Shown here: piece after piece, positions 22,395-31,734 of the stretch | Layout: each line of letters starts with the position of its first letter | Position numbering within the stretch: position 1 is the first letter of the stretch | NCBI GenBank assembly: GCA_045643285.1 | Contig: JAZUKN010000086.1 | Coordinates: 19,582-83,581, forward strand | From: UMGS1696 sp045643285 | GTDB lineage: Bacteria > Bacillota > Clostridia > Oscillospirales > CAG-272 | Length of the DNA: 64,000 nt | Direction: 5' to 3' | Program-made: the position numbers and the translations under genes | The notes under the pieces: generated by a model | What the model saw: the letters and a program-made list of their open reading frames with translations, nothing else | Database searches by the model: none | What the model was told of the DNA's origin: nothing

Positions 22395-24404
22395 ATGAAA
22401 AAAAACAAAACCTATGAATACAACGATCAATCCATAACCTCCCTGAAAGGTGCCGACAGAGTAAGAAAACGCCCTGCCGTTATTTTCGGCTCGGACGGTC
22501 TTGAGGGAACAGAACATTCAGTCTTCGAGATTCTCTCTAACTCCGTCGACGAGGCGCGCGAGGGTTTCGGGAATCTCATCAACATCACGGCTTTTGCCGA
22601 TCATTCTGTCGAAATCGAGGACTTCGGACGCGGTGTTCCGCTCGGCTGGAACGAGGGCGAGGGACGCTGGAACTGGGAGCTTATCTACGCCGAGCTGTAC
22701 GCAGGCGGTAAGTACGACAACAATTCCGAGGACGCGGCTTATGAGTTTTCACTCGGTCTGAACGGTCTCGGTGCGTGCGCCACACAGTATTCGAGCGAAT
22801 ATTTCTCCGTAAAATCGTACAACGGCACAACGCTGTCGGAGATCTCGTTCGAGAAAGGCGAAGCTGTCACTGAACTGAACGTCCGCGAGCTTGAAAAGAA
22901 AGAACGCCGCACCGGCACTGTAATCAAATGGAAGCCAGATTTGCAGGTCTTCACCGATATAAACATCCCGTACGAATATTTTGAAGATATGCTCAAGCGG
23001 CAGGCTGTAGTCAACCCGGGGATAAAATTCGTCTTCAGATACGAGCGCCCCGAGAAGACAGGCACGTTCGGCGAAATGGAGTTCTTCTACGAAAACGGCA
23101 TATCGGACTACATTTCCGAGATCGCAGGCGAGACGGCGGAAACGAAGATAGCCGAATTCCACCTCGAAACAAAGGGCCGCGACCGCGAGGATATGAAGGA
23201 CTACAAGCTCATCGCGGATGTTGCATGGACGATGTCGAAATCCGTTCATGCGCTCGAATACTACCATAACTCAAGCTGGCTCGAGCACGGCGGCTCCCCC
23301 GAAAAAGCCGTTAAACTCGCGTTTGTGTCGGCGATCGACAAGCGGCTCAAATCCACGGGAAAATACAACAAAAACGAAGCGAAGATCACTTTCCAGGATA
23401 TCGAAGACTGCCTTATCCTCGTTTCAAACAGCTTCTCAACTCAGACTTCCTACGCCAACCAGACGAAAAAAGCGATCACGAACACGTTTATTGCTGACGC
23501 GATGAACGATTTTCTCAAGGAACAGCTTGAATATTTCTTTGCGGAAAACCCGATCGATGCCGACCGTATCTGCGCGCAGGTGCTCGTCAATAAACGTTCG
23601 CGTGAGCAGTCCGAGACGACGCGGCTCAACCTCAAAAAGAAGCTCGCTTCGTCCACCGACGTGTCGAACAGAGTCGAAAAGTTCGTTGCGTGCCGCTCGA
23701 AGGATCCCGACAAGCGCGAGGTCTATATCGTAGAGGGCGACTCCGCCATGTCGTCCTGTAAGCTCGGACGGAACGCGGAATTCCAGGCGATAATCCCCGT
23801 TCGCGGCAAGACGCTCAACTGCCTCAAGGCAAGCTACGATCGCATTTTCAAGAGCGACATCATTCTCGATCTTCTCCGCGTCATCGGTTGCGGCGTCGAG
23901 ATACAGACGAAGCACAAGGCGGATATGGTGGAGTTCGATATAAACAACCTCCGTTGGTCAAAAATCATCATCTGCACCGATGCCGACGAAGACGGATTCC
24001 AGATCCGTACACTGCTGCTCACGCTGTTCTACCGTCTCCTGCCGACGCTCCTCAAAGAAGGCAAGGTCTATATCGCCGAGTCGCCGCTGTTTGAAATAAC
24101 TCCGGCAAAAGGCGAGATCGAATTTGCGTACAACGAGCCGGAAAAGGCGGAGATCGTCAAGCGGCTCGAAGAAAAGGGCATAAAATACACGCTGCAGAGA
24201 TCAAAAGGACTCGGCGAAAACGAGCCGGATATGATGTGGCGCACGACGATGAATCCCGCAACGCGCAGACTGATCCGCGTGACACCGGCAGACGCGGAAG
24301 CCACGGCGAAGATATTTGACTTGATGCTCGGCGACGATCTTGCCGGACGAAAAGAGTTTATCGCGGAGCACGGCTACGAATACCTCAAGGACGCGGATAT
24401 ATAA
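22395..24404 (+). CDS. GyrB/ParE-like type IIA topoisomerase B subunit
   Basis: A 669-residue ATPase/TOPRIM subunit. The GHKL ATPase shows EILSNSVDEA, GRGVPLG and GLNGLG (canonical forms NSIDEA, GRGIPV, GLHGVG). The transducer follows, then the TOPRIM with VEGDSAMSSC and CTDADEDG. The VRKRPAVIFGSDG N-terminus and SAMSSC in place of SAGGSA show a divergent branch, not the housekeeping GyrB. The start at 22395 has AAAGGT six bases upstream; the longer frame begins in the repeat. No A subunit follows; a terminator does, so its ParC/GyrA partner must be elsewhere. Confidence 0.85.
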   Translation: MKKNKTYEYNDQSITSLKGADRVRKRPAVIFGSDGLEGTEHSVFEILSNSVDEAREGFGNLINITAFADHSVEIEDFGRGVPLGWNEGEGRWNWELIYAELYAGGKYDNNSEDAAYEFSLGLNGLGACATQYSSEYFSVKSYNGTTLSEISFEKGEAVTELNVRELEKKERRTGTVIKWKPDLQVFTDINIPYEYFEDMLKRQAVVNPGIKFVFRYERPEKTGTFGEMEFFYENGISDYISEIAGETAETKIAEFHLETKGRDREDMKDYKLIADVAWTMSKSVHALEYYHNSSWLEHGGSPEKAVKLAFVSAIDKRLKSTGKYNKNEAKITFQDIEDCLILVSNSFSTQTSYANQTKKAITNTFIADAMNDFLKEQLEYFFAENPIDADRICAQVLVNKRSREQSETTRLNLKKKLASSTDVSNRVEKFVACRSKDPDKREVYIVEGDSAMSSCKLGRNAEFQAIIPVRGKTLNCLKASYDRIFKSDIILDLLRVIGCGVEIQTKHKADMVEFDINNLRWSKIIICTDADEDGFQIRTLLLTLFYRLLPTLLKEGKVYIAESPLFEITPAKGEIEFAYNEPEKAEIVKRLEEKGIKYTLQRSKGLGENEPDMMWRTTMNPATRRLIRVTPADAEATAKIFDLMLGDDLAGRKEFIAEHGYEYLKDADI

Positions 24405-24418
24405 GGAAGCAAAAAACA

Positions 24419-24449
24419 AACGGACGATCACCAGTCGTCCGTTTTCTGT
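24419..24449. terminator. Bidirectional intrinsic terminator
   Basis: AACGGACGA-TCACCAG-TCGTCCGTT with A-rich and T-rich flanks, between convergent genes. Confidence 0.85.
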
Positions 24450-24450
24450 T

Positions 24451-25128
24451 TTACCACCAATTAGTATGATCGTGTAAAGCAATATATACCAATTTTGATA
24501 CTTGTGCTCTTGTTAGATTTTTTTCAAGACCTAATGTGCCGTCGGGGAAACCTTCGAGTATTCCAAGCTTTACCAAAGTATTTGCCGAACCAACAATTTT
24601 TTTCTCCTCAATGGCATCAATAGAATCTGCATCTTTGAAATCTTTAAGATACTCTGTTCCTTTCACGTATTCATAATTATAATCTATTATGCGCAAAGCT
24701 TCTACTATAATCATGGCGGCTTCTCCGCGAGTTGCCTCTCTGTCAAGTTCTTCCACTTTCATATAGTTTATACGAGGTAATCCTACACCAATAGTTCGCT
24801 GATACGGCTGTGCCCAGTGAGTGTCACTGTCTTTTGGTCGATACTCATAATCAGGCCATACCATAAGACAAGCCATCTTTAATAGTTCACCTAATTTTAC
24901 ATTGCCGTCCGGTTTGAACTCGGGTAACGAGCTGTCGTCGGTCACAGGATATCCGTTGAGAATGTTCCTTTCACAGCACTGCTGGATATAGAAATACGCC
25001 CAGTGGTCTTCCGGAACGTCGGAGAATTTCTGATCTTCTTCGGCGGCGGCAGGTAAAGTGAATGATACCGCAAGCATGACAAATGCGATGAATAAACAAA
25101 TCGTTCTCCGTAAAAAAGTTTTTTTCAT
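24451..25128 (-). CDS. Secreted SLH-domain protein
   Basis: A 225-residue surface protein composed of a signal peptide (about 1-29, ending PAAAEE) and three SLH-like repeats: KFSDVPEDHWAYFYIQQC (from 33), the middle HWAQPYQRTIG block with TRGEAAMIIVEAL, and LGILEGFPDGTLGLEKN-LTRAQVSKLVYIAL at the end. TRGE and TRAQ match the wall-polymer-binding motif. There is no other domain, so it may be a small wall-binding or S-layer accessory protein. CGGAGG lies eight bases before the ATG. It is AT-richer than its neighbours. Confidence 0.85.
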   Translation of the reverse strand: MKKTFLRRTICLFIAFVMLAVSFTLPAAAEEDQKFSDVPEDHWAYFYIQQCCERNILNGYPVTDDSSLPEFKPDGNVKLGELLKMACLMVWPDYEYRPKDSDTHWAQPYQRTIGVGLPRINYMKVEELDREATRGEAAMIIVEALRIIDYNYEYVKGTEYLKDFKDADSIDAIEEKKIVGSANTLVKLGILEGFPDGTLGLEKNLTRAQVSKLVYIALHDHTNWW

Positions 25129-25207
25129 GATGATTTCCTCCGTTTTTCTTATGCAAAATCGTTTTGACGGGAGACACGATGGTTCCCCTACTGACTATTT
25201 CAAAGTT

Positions 25208-25390
25208 TTACTCTTCTTTCGCGTATCTCTTGTCAAGAAGCGGCTTGCCGTCCTTGTCGACGAGAACGGTCAGTCCGCCGACATTTGTCCACCACGCAAG
25301 CAGATACTGCACACCCGTTTCCTTATCAACGATTATCCGCGTGCCCTGAGATAATCCGTTTTTTTCGACTACTTCAAATCTGTCGTCCAT
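25208..25390 (-). CDS. DUF6440-family small protein
   Basis: A 60-residue protein with the pattern RFEVV, TRIIVDKETGVQYLL, GGLTVLVDKDGKPLL, as in DUF6440. The function is unknown; members are small single-domain beta proteins found widely in Firmicutes. ATG 25390 is preferred to the upstream ATG at 25402 because GAGG lies six bases before it. It is the likely last gene of the minus-strand series beginning at lepA, after a short AT-rich spacer. Confidence 0.65.
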   Translation of the reverse strand: MDDRFEVVEKNGLSQGTRIIVDKETGVQYLLAWWTNVGGLTVLVDKDGKPLLDKRYAKEE

Positions 25391-25398
25391 ACTTTGCC

Positions 25399-25442
25399 TC
25401 AATTATTCATTCTTCATTATTCATCATTCATTATTCATTTAT
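25399..25442. repeat. ATTCATTATTCATC-type simple repeat tract
   Basis: Tandem ATTCATT/CTTCATT units in the gap between the SDR and DUF6440 genes. Similar tracts border the dispersed elements at 21972, 37175 and 50822. Confidence 0.7.
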
Positions 25443-26215
25443 AATTTTTGTATCATCATGCCGCCGTCGACGCCGATGACCTGTCCTGTCGTGTAGCCGA
25501 GATACCCCTCCGTCAGCGCAAGCACAGTTTTGCCGACGTCCTCCGGCTGACCGATACGGGCGATAGGACAAAGTCCTTCGCTAATGAGCCTGTCGTACTT
25601 TTCGCGCACCCCTGCCGTCATATCCGTCGCAATTACACCCGGGCGGACTTCGTATACGCGGATGCCGTATTCGGCGAGACGGTCGGCGTACAGCGTTGCA
25701 GCCATAGAAAGTCCTGCTTTCGAGATGCAGTATTCGCCGCGGTTGACACTCGACACCGTCGCCGAGATCGACGTGATGAACACAACGGCACGCATAGCGT
25801 CGTCGGAGACTTTCGTTTCAGCCATTCTCTTTGCGATTTTCTGCGTGAGGAAGAACGCGCCGCGCAGATTTATTCCGAGTACGCGGTCAAAGCTCTCCTC
25901 GGTCATCTCAAGCATATCCGCGCGTACGGACGGAGCAACGCCTGCGTTGTTGACGAGAAAATCGACCTCACCGAGCCCGTCGAACGCTTCGCGCGTGATT
26001 TTTTCGCGGTCTTCTTCTTTTGAAATATCGCCGCTCACATAAAACGATTCGGGCGAATAGGATTTCAGCTCATCGAGGTATTCTCCGACCATTTCGGCAG
26101 GTTTAGTGCCGACCGCGCATACCGTGTAGCCGGCTTTTGCGAGCGTGATCGAAATACCGCGTCCGATACCGCGAGCCGCACCTGTGACTATCGCACATTT
26201 CTTTCCGTTTTTCAT
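25439..26215 (-). CDS. Short-chain dehydrogenase/reductase (FabG-like)
   Basis: A 258-residue NAD(P)-dependent oxidoreductase. The cofactor motif is TGAARGIG (11-18), NNAG is at 89-92, and the catalytic triad is Ser149, Tyr162 and Lys166. A C-terminal GQVIGVDGGM motif is typical of FabG-like SDRs. Start 26215 is used because GAGG precedes it; the longer frame overlaps the upstream gene. It lies ten bases after the Old-yellow-enzyme-like gene and shares its operon, so it probably acts on the same carbonyl or enone substrate rather than in fatty acid synthesis. Confidence 0.85.
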   Translation of the reverse strand: MKNGKKCAIVTGAARGIGRGISITLAKAGYTVCAVGTKPAEMVGEYLDELKSYSPESFYVSGDISKEEDREKITREAFDGLGEVDFLVNNAGVAPSVRADMLEMTEESFDRVLGINLRGAFFLTQKIAKRMAETKVSDDAMRAVVFITSISATVSSVNRGEYCISKAGLSMAATLYADRLAEYGIRVYEVRPGVIATDMTAGVREKYDRLISEGLCPIARIGQPEDVGKTVLALTEGYLGYTTGQVIGVDGGMMIQKL

Positions 26216-26225
26216 TATATAAACC

Positions 26226-27542
26226 TCACTTGTTCGCAAAAACTTTCTGATATATCGGCAGATACATCTCGGTGTCGCGGATCGGGCAGCCTGTGCAGGA
26301 CATCGCACGCATGAGCGACGTACATTTTGAGCAGGTCAGGCAGACCTTGTGAAGATCAAGTCCTCGTCCGGCGAGAATATCCTCTGCGAAAGTCGGGTAA
26401 GCGAACGCCATACGCCCGAATCCGGCGCAGTCGATCATACCGTCACGGAGTGCGCCTGCGGCAACGTTCGGCGCGAATTTGCGGAGATAAGTGTAGCCCG
26501 TGCCGATCAGCGTGATGCCGGGGGCTGCCGCTTTCATGTGCGCGGATGCGTTAATAAGGCGCGCCACCCCTACGAGCTTTTCTTCCGGCGGCTCATATCC
26601 ACCGTTGTCATACGGACGGTTGACGTGCGGATTGTAGTACGGCGAGCCGAGCGTCATATCGACCAGCCGCACGCCGTTTTCGTACATTATGTTATAGAGC
26701 TTGTCCGGCTCTTCCCAGTCGATTTTTAAGTAGTCGTCGTGGTCTGCGGCGAATCCCCACGGGTACGGGATGCAGTCGTACGGTCCGAAGCGCGACGCGA
26801 TTATAAAGTTCTTGTCGGCGTGGACAGCAGCCGCTTTTATGGAGTTGACGAACAGACGTGTTCTGTTCTCGAACGAGCCGCCATACCGTCCCTCTCTCGT
26901 GTATGCGGAGAGAAGCTCGGAGAAAAGATACTTGTGACAGCACTTCACGTCTGCGCCGTCGAATCCGGCTTCTTTCGCCATTTTTGCGGCTTCACCGAAC
27001 TTTTCGGGGAGAGAATCAAGGTATTCGTCCGTCGCTACGGGGTAGTCGGGATCTATCATGAATTTTTCATTCATCACAGGGTTGTGGTACGAGATCACGG
27101 GAGCAGGCTTGTTGTCCTTGCGCGAAAATCTGCCGGAGTGCGTGAGCTGTAAGATAAGCGGAGCGCCGTTGTTTGCTTTGTGCATCTCTTCCGCGAGTCT
27201 CTTGAACGAATCGAGATTGTCGCGCGTTATCCAGAGCTGTCCCTCGTTCGTGCGTCCTTCTTTTACGACGGCAGTAGCTTCAAGCCAGACAAGTCCTGCA
27301 CCGCCGGACGCCATTCTCTTGCCGCGGCGGAACGTCATCTCGGACGGCGCACCGTCGGGAGTGGAGTCGAATCCCTCCATCGGGTGAACGGTCAGCGAGT
27401 TCGGAATGACGACATTCGAGTCACCGATGCGGTGTTCGGTTTTCAGATTTGATGTGTCGTCCGACCACGGCAGTTTGACGCCGCAATTTTCAGCCGCCGT
27501 GAGGAGTTCTTCTTTTGATTTGTAGTTGAATTTCTGTGTCAT
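26226..27542 (-). CDS. NADH:flavin oxidoreductase, Old-yellow-enzyme-like, with C-terminal cysteine cluster
   Basis: A 438-residue FMN-dependent TIM-barrel enzyme expected to reduce an activated double bond. It shows the PMEGFDSTPDGAPSE N-terminal flavin region, LQLTHSGRFS (substrate-side His), GADVKCCHKYLFSELLS and ENRTRLFVN. The C-terminus has C401, C404, C407, C416 and C419, similar to the 4Fe-4S ligand region of 2,4-dienoyl-CoA reductase relatives but without their extra flavodoxin domains. It is flanked closely by a hydroxyacid dehydrogenase and an SDR in one operon; the substrate is unknown. Confidence 0.82.
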   Translation of the reverse strand: MTQKFNYKSKEELLTAAENCGVKLPWSDDTSNLKTEHRIGDSNVVIPNSLTVHPMEGFDSTPDGAPSEMTFRRGKRMASGGAGLVWLEATAVVKEGRTNEGQLWITRDNLDSFKRLAEEMHKANNGAPLILQLTHSGRFSRKDNKPAPVISYHNPVMNEKFMIDPDYPVATDEYLDSLPEKFGEAAKMAKEAGFDGADVKCCHKYLFSELLSAYTREGRYGGSFENRTRLFVNSIKAAAVHADKNFIIASRFGPYDCIPYPWGFAADHDDYLKIDWEEPDKLYNIMYENGVRLVDMTLGSPYYNPHVNRPYDNGGYEPPEEKLVGVARLINASAHMKAAAPGITLIGTGYTYLRKFAPNVAAGALRDGMIDCAGFGRMAFAYPTFAEDILAGRGLDLHKVCLTCSKCTSLMRAMSCTGCPIRDTEMYLPIYQKVFANK

Positions 27543-27566
27543 TATGTAAAACCGCCTTTCTTTGTC

Positions 27567-28580
27567 TCACGCCATTGTTTCGAGCATTTTCGCCGTGACT
27601 TCGTATCTTGTGGGAAGTCCCTTGTCAAATGCCGCCGCTTCTTCGTACATGAATTCGCTCATTCTGTGATGCTCGTTGCCGAGAGAACCGGCGATGTGCG
27701 GTGTGAGGAACACGTTGTCAAGCGTGTAGAGAGGACTGTCGGGCATCGGCGGTTCGGGTTCCGTCACGTCGAGGACTGCCATGCGGTATGTACCCTCTTC
27801 TCTGAGTGCGCGGATCATATCATCTTCGACTACCTGTGCGCCGCGTCCGGTGTTGATGAATGTAGAGCCTTTCTTCATCAGCGAGAAGAGGTGATAGTCG
27901 AGCATACCTTTCGTCTGCGCGTTGTCGGCGAGGTGGTTCGAGATAACGTCTGATTCGGCGAAAAGCGTTTCAAGCGAGACTTTTTTCACACCGAGTGCTT
28001 CCGCCTTTTCGTCCGGCAGGAACGGATCGAATACGAGAACTTCTATTCTCTCAAGCGTGTTTTTGAGCTTGCCGATAACGAGCTTGCCGATCATGCCTGC
28101 ACCAATAATACCGACTTTGATCTCGTAGTTTCCGGGGAACGCGACCGGCACATCACGGTGAGACCACGCAGCACCGCCCGACTGTCTGTGGAGACGGTGA
28201 AAGTATCCCTTTGCCGCCATGATGATAGCCGCGAACGTGTATTCCGATACGGGAACGGCATTGGCCGCCCACGCCGAAAATATCTTCACGCCGCACGCGA
28301 GGAAAGGACGCGCAAATCTCTGTACCGTACCTGCGCCGTAGAATACAGCCTTGAGATTCGGCAGATAACCGCGTATCTGTTCTTCCGTGAGGCACGGCAT
28401 ACCCCATGTCGAGAAGATGTAGTCCGTTTTTTCGAGAACTTCACGGTATTCGTCGAGCTTATCGGACTTTATGATGTCCTTTGTCGGGAAGAAGAACTCA
28501 GCGAACAGTTTTTCTTTTACTGCATCGGAGTATACTTCGTTTATCGGTGTGTCGACTCCCATAAATACTGCGTTTTTCAT
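27567..28580 (-). CDS. D-isomer-specific 2-hydroxyacid dehydrogenase family protein
   Basis: A 337-residue NAD-dependent enzyme. The Rossmann motif is GIIGAGMIGKL, INTGRGAQVVEDDMI supplies the substrate Arg region, and LTPHIAGS carries the catalytic His. Start 28580 gives MKNAVFMGVD with AAGGAA before it; the longer frame runs into hemW. The reaction interconverts a 2-hydroxy and a 2-keto acid, with the natural substrate unknown. It lies 25 bases after hemW and 24 before the Old-yellow-enzyme-like gene. Confidence 0.85.
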   Translation of the reverse strand: MKNAVFMGVDTPINEVYSDAVKEKLFAEFFFPTKDIIKSDKLDEYREVLEKTDYIFSTWGMPCLTEEQIRGYLPNLKAVFYGAGTVQRFARPFLACGVKIFSAWAANAVPVSEYTFAAIIMAAKGYFHRLHRQSGGAAWSHRDVPVAFPGNYEIKVGIIGAGMIGKLVIGKLKNTLERIEVLVFDPFLPDEKAEALGVKKVSLETLFAESDVISNHLADNAQTKGMLDYHLFSLMKKGSTFINTGRGAQVVEDDMIRALREEGTYRMAVLDVTEPEPPMPDSPLYTLDNVFLTPHIAGSLGNEHHRMSEFMYEEAAAFDKGLPTRYEVTAKMLETMA

Positions 28581-28605
28581 TTTATCACGTTCCTTTTTTG
28601 AATTA

Positions 28606-29802
28606 TTATGTGAAATTGAATTTGCCGAGATCGTCGAAATCGAGTATCTCGGTGAGGATGTAATTTGATACGAACATTCCGCGGGGTGTGAGCGCATACA
28701 CGCCGTTCTTTGCGGTCATGAATCCGCTCCGCACGAACCATTCGCACTTTTCGCCGAACATTTTCTCAAACGAAAGACCGAACCGGCGCGAGAATTCTCT
28801 GTCGTCTATTCCTGCGGCGAGACGAAAGCGGAGCATTATGTATTCGCCCATTCTTTCCTTTTCTTCAATCTCTTCGATGTCGTCAGTCAGACGTACTTTC
28901 GATTCGGGAACAGTCACGCCCTCGATGTATTTCTTTATGTCAGGAGTAAACGAGAAGCGGTTCCCGTTGAAATACGAATGAGCGGACACGCCGAATCCCA
29001 GGTACTCGTCGCAGTTCCAGTATTTGAGGTTGTGCGCGCACATTTTGCCGTCCCGTGCGAAGTTCGAGATCTCGTACTGTTTGTAACCGAGAGTCGAGAG
29101 AAGATCGACAGCCGCGAGGTACATATCTGCCTCAACGTCTTCCGCCGGAAGCGTCGGTGCGATTTTTTCGTAATTCTTTCCGAAAGGAGTATTCGGCTCT
29201 ATCTTGAGGTCATAGAGCGAGATATGCTCCGGTCGCAGTCCGCCGACGTATTTTATCGAGTGCATGAGCGACTCCGGCGTCTGGTGTGGGATGCCGAACA
29301 TCAGATCAACGTTGATGTTGTCGAATTTCGCGTCGCGCGCCATTTTATAAGAGCGCATGAAATTCTTTCGGGTGTGACAGCGCGAGAGTGCTTTCAGCTC
29401 ATTTTCGTGCGCCGACTGAAGCCCGAACGATATACGGTTCACGCCCATTCTGTGCAGTCGCGCGAGGGTGGAGTAATCGGCAGTCGCAGGATTGCATTCG
29501 ATTGAAAATTCCGCCTTCTTCACGAGCGAAAAGTTCTTCTTGACCGCGCGGATAAGACGGTACAGCTCTTCCGGCGGGACGGAAGTCGGAGTTCCGCCGC
29601 CGATGAATACCGTGTCCGGTTCGTATTCTTCCGCCGCCGTTTTGTAGCTTTCGATGTGAGCGATCAGCGCGTCGATGTAGCGCGTGACAAGCTCATCCGA
29701 CTCGGGAGGCGCGGAATTGAAATCGCAATAAGCGCATTTTGAGCGGCAGAACGGGATATGGATATATATTCCGAGCCGCTTGTGGGATGTTTTGTAGGTC
29801 AT
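28606..29802 (-). CDS. hemW: Radical SAM heme chaperone HemW
   Basis: A 398-residue radical SAM protein related to HemN. IPFCRSKCAYCDFN supplies Cys19, Cys23 and Cys26 for the 4Fe-4S cluster; FIGGGTPTSV and VNRISFGLQS follow. HemW inserts heme into respiratory proteins and lacks coproporphyrinogen oxidase activity. The fourth cysteine usual in HemN is replaced (CDFN), as in HemW. It sits 24 bases downstream of lepA, an arrangement conserved in Firmicutes. Confidence 0.94.
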   Translation of the reverse strand: MTYKTSHKRLGIYIHIPFCRSKCAYCDFNSAPPESDELVTRYIDALIAHIESYKTAAEEYEPDTVFIGGGTPTSVPPEELYRLIRAVKKNFSLVKKAEFSIECNPATADYSTLARLHRMGVNRISFGLQSAHENELKALSRCHTRKNFMRSYKMARDAKFDNINVDLMFGIPHQTPESLMHSIKYVGGLRPEHISLYDLKIEPNTPFGKNYEKIAPTLPAEDVEADMYLAAVDLLSTLGYKQYEISNFARDGKMCAHNLKYWNCDEYLGFGVSAHSYFNGNRFSFTPDIKKYIEGVTVPESKVRLTDDIEEIEEKERMGEYIMLRFRLAAGIDDREFSRRFGLSFEKMFGEKCEWFVRSGFMTAKNGVYALTPRGMFVSNYILTEILDFDDLGKFNFT

Positions 29803-29826
29803 GATACACCTTAGTGTTAGTGTGAT

Positions 29827-31647
29827 TTACTCATCGTCATTCAGCTTGAGCACAGCCATGAACGCCTCCGGAGAGACTTGCACTGAGCCGAGGGAACGCA
29901 TCTTTTTCTTGCCTTCCTTCTGCTTTTCAAGCAGTTTTTTCTTTCTCGAAATGTCTCCGCCGTAGCACTTCGCAAGCAGGTCCTTGCGCATCGCCTTGAC
30001 CGTTTCGCGTGCGATGATACGCGAGCCGACTGCCGCCTGTATCGGTATCTCAAAGAGTTGGCGTGGGATGTTGTCTTTCAGCTTTTCCGCGATCTTTCTC
30101 GCTCTCGCGTACGCTTTTTCTTCGTGGACGATGAACGTCAGCGCGTCGACCATTTCGCCGTTGAGCAGGAAGTCGAGCTTCACAAGCGACGACGGCTCGT
30201 ATCCCTCAAGCTCGTAGTCGAGGGATGCGTAACCGCGGCTGCGCGATTTCAGCGCGTCGAAGAAGTCGTAGATTATCTCGTTGAGCGGCAGCTTGTAGTG
30301 AAGCTCCGCACGGTTCGTGTCGATGTATTTCATGTCGATGAACACGCCGCGCCTGTCCTGGCAGAGGTCCATAATGCCGCCGGTGTATTCGGTAGGCGTG
30401 ATTATCGCCGCATTCACTATCGGCTCTGCCGCGATTTTTATCTCGTCGGGTGACGGGTAGTTCGTCGGGTTGTCGATGCGGACGACTTCGCCGTTCGTCT
30501 TCGTGATCTCGTATATAACGCTCGGTGCGGTCGTGATAAGATCGAGATTGAACTCTCTCTCTAACCGTTCTTCGATGATCTCCATGTGAAGCAGTCCGAG
30601 AAAACCGCAACGGAAGCCGAAGCCGAGCGCGATCGACGTTTCCGGCTCGAACGAGAACGCCGCGTCGTTGAGCTGGAGCTTTTCGAGCGCGTCCTTTGTT
30701 TCGTTGTATTTTGCGCCGTCGGCAGGGTAGATGCCGGCAAAGACCATTGACTGAGCTTTCTTGAAGCCGGGGAGCGGCTCTGCGGCAGGACGAGATGCGT
30801 GCGTTACGGTGTCACCGACGCGCGTTTCCGATACGGTTTTGATCGACGCAGTAAAGTAGCCGACCTCGCCTGCGGACAATTCTCCCGTGGGTTTCAGCCC
30901 GAACGGCTCCATAACGCCGACTTCGACGACGTCAAATTCCGCGCCGGTGTTCATAAGGCGTATTCTTTCGCCTGTTTTCAGCGTGCCGTTCATGACGCGG
31001 ATGTATACGACAACGCCGAGATAGCTGTTGTAAACGGAGTCGAAAATCAAACATTCAAGCGGCGCGTCCTCGTCTCCCTCGGGGGAGGGAATGTCTCTGA
31101 CGATAGCCGCCATTACATCCGCGATGTTCAGACCTGTTTTTGCCGAAATAACGGGCGCGTCCTCAGCAGGAATGCCGATAACGTCCTCGATCTCTTCTTT
31201 GCATTTGTCGGGCATGGCGGAGGGCAGGTCGATCTTGTTGATGACCGGCACGATCTCAAGATTTGCGTCCGCCGCGAGATAAGCGTTTGCGAGCGTCTGC
31301 GCTTCGATGCCCTGTGTTGCGTCGACGACGAGCAAAGCACCCTCGCACGCATTGAGCGAACGGCTGACTTCGTAGTTGAAGTCGACGTGACCGGGGGTGT
31401 CTATCATGTTGAGCGCGTATTCTTCGCCGTCGGGAGCGGTGTAATCGATACGTACCGCACGGGCTTTGATCGTGATTCCGCGTTCTCTCTCGAGATCCAT
31501 GTCGTCGAGGAGCTGTTCTTCCATATCGCGTGCGGCGACAGTGTTGGAAAACTCAAGTATACGGTCGGCGAGCGTGGATTTGCCGTGGTCGATGTGGGCG
31601 ATGATCGAGAAATTTCTGATGTGCTTCTGTTTTTCGGTCTGAGCCAT
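29827..31647 (-). CDS. lepA: Elongation factor 4 (LepA)
   Basis: A 606-residue translational GTPase that remodels ribosomes under stress. G1 is AHIDHGKS, G3 is DTPGHVD, and G4 is NKID. The C-terminal domain GSRIIARETVKAMRKDLLAKCYGGDISRK... is characteristic of LepA. Full length. It has its own promoter (31705-31733) at the edge of a dispersed repeat and heads the operon lepA-hemW-hydroxyacid dehydrogenase-OYE-SDR. Confidence 0.98.
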   Translation of the reverse strand: MAQTEKQKHIRNFSIIAHIDHGKSTLADRILEFSNTVAARDMEEQLLDDMDLERERGITIKARAVRIDYTAPDGEEYALNMIDTPGHVDFNYEVSRSLNACEGALLVVDATQGIEAQTLANAYLAADANLEIVPVINKIDLPSAMPDKCKEEIEDVIGIPAEDAPVISAKTGLNIADVMAAIVRDIPSPEGDEDAPLECLIFDSVYNSYLGVVVYIRVMNGTLKTGERIRLMNTGAEFDVVEVGVMEPFGLKPTGELSAGEVGYFTASIKTVSETRVGDTVTHASRPAAEPLPGFKKAQSMVFAGIYPADGAKYNETKDALEKLQLNDAAFSFEPETSIALGFGFRCGFLGLLHMEIIEERLEREFNLDLITTAPSVIYEITKTNGEVVRIDNPTNYPSPDEIKIAAEPIVNAAIITPTEYTGGIMDLCQDRRGVFIDMKYIDTNRAELHYKLPLNEIIYDFFDALKSRSRGYASLDYELEGYEPSSLVKLDFLLNGEMVDALTFIVHEEKAYARARKIAEKLKDNIPRQLFEIPIQAAVGSRIIARETVKAMRKDLLAKCYGGDISRKKKLLEKQKEGKKKMRSLGSVQVSPEAFMAVLKLNDDE

Positions 31648-31704
31648 AATATATAAACCTTTCTTTGAAAGACGGTTTTGCGTGAGAATATAATTATTTA
31701 GTAT

Positions 31705-31733
31705 ATTGTACCATAAAGTCGGAGGAAATACAA
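31705..31733 (-). promoter_or_regulatory. Sigma-A promoter of lepA
   Basis: Minus strand TTGTAT, 17 bases, TACAAT, about 60 bases before the lepA start. Confidence 0.6.
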
Positions 31734-31734
31734 G

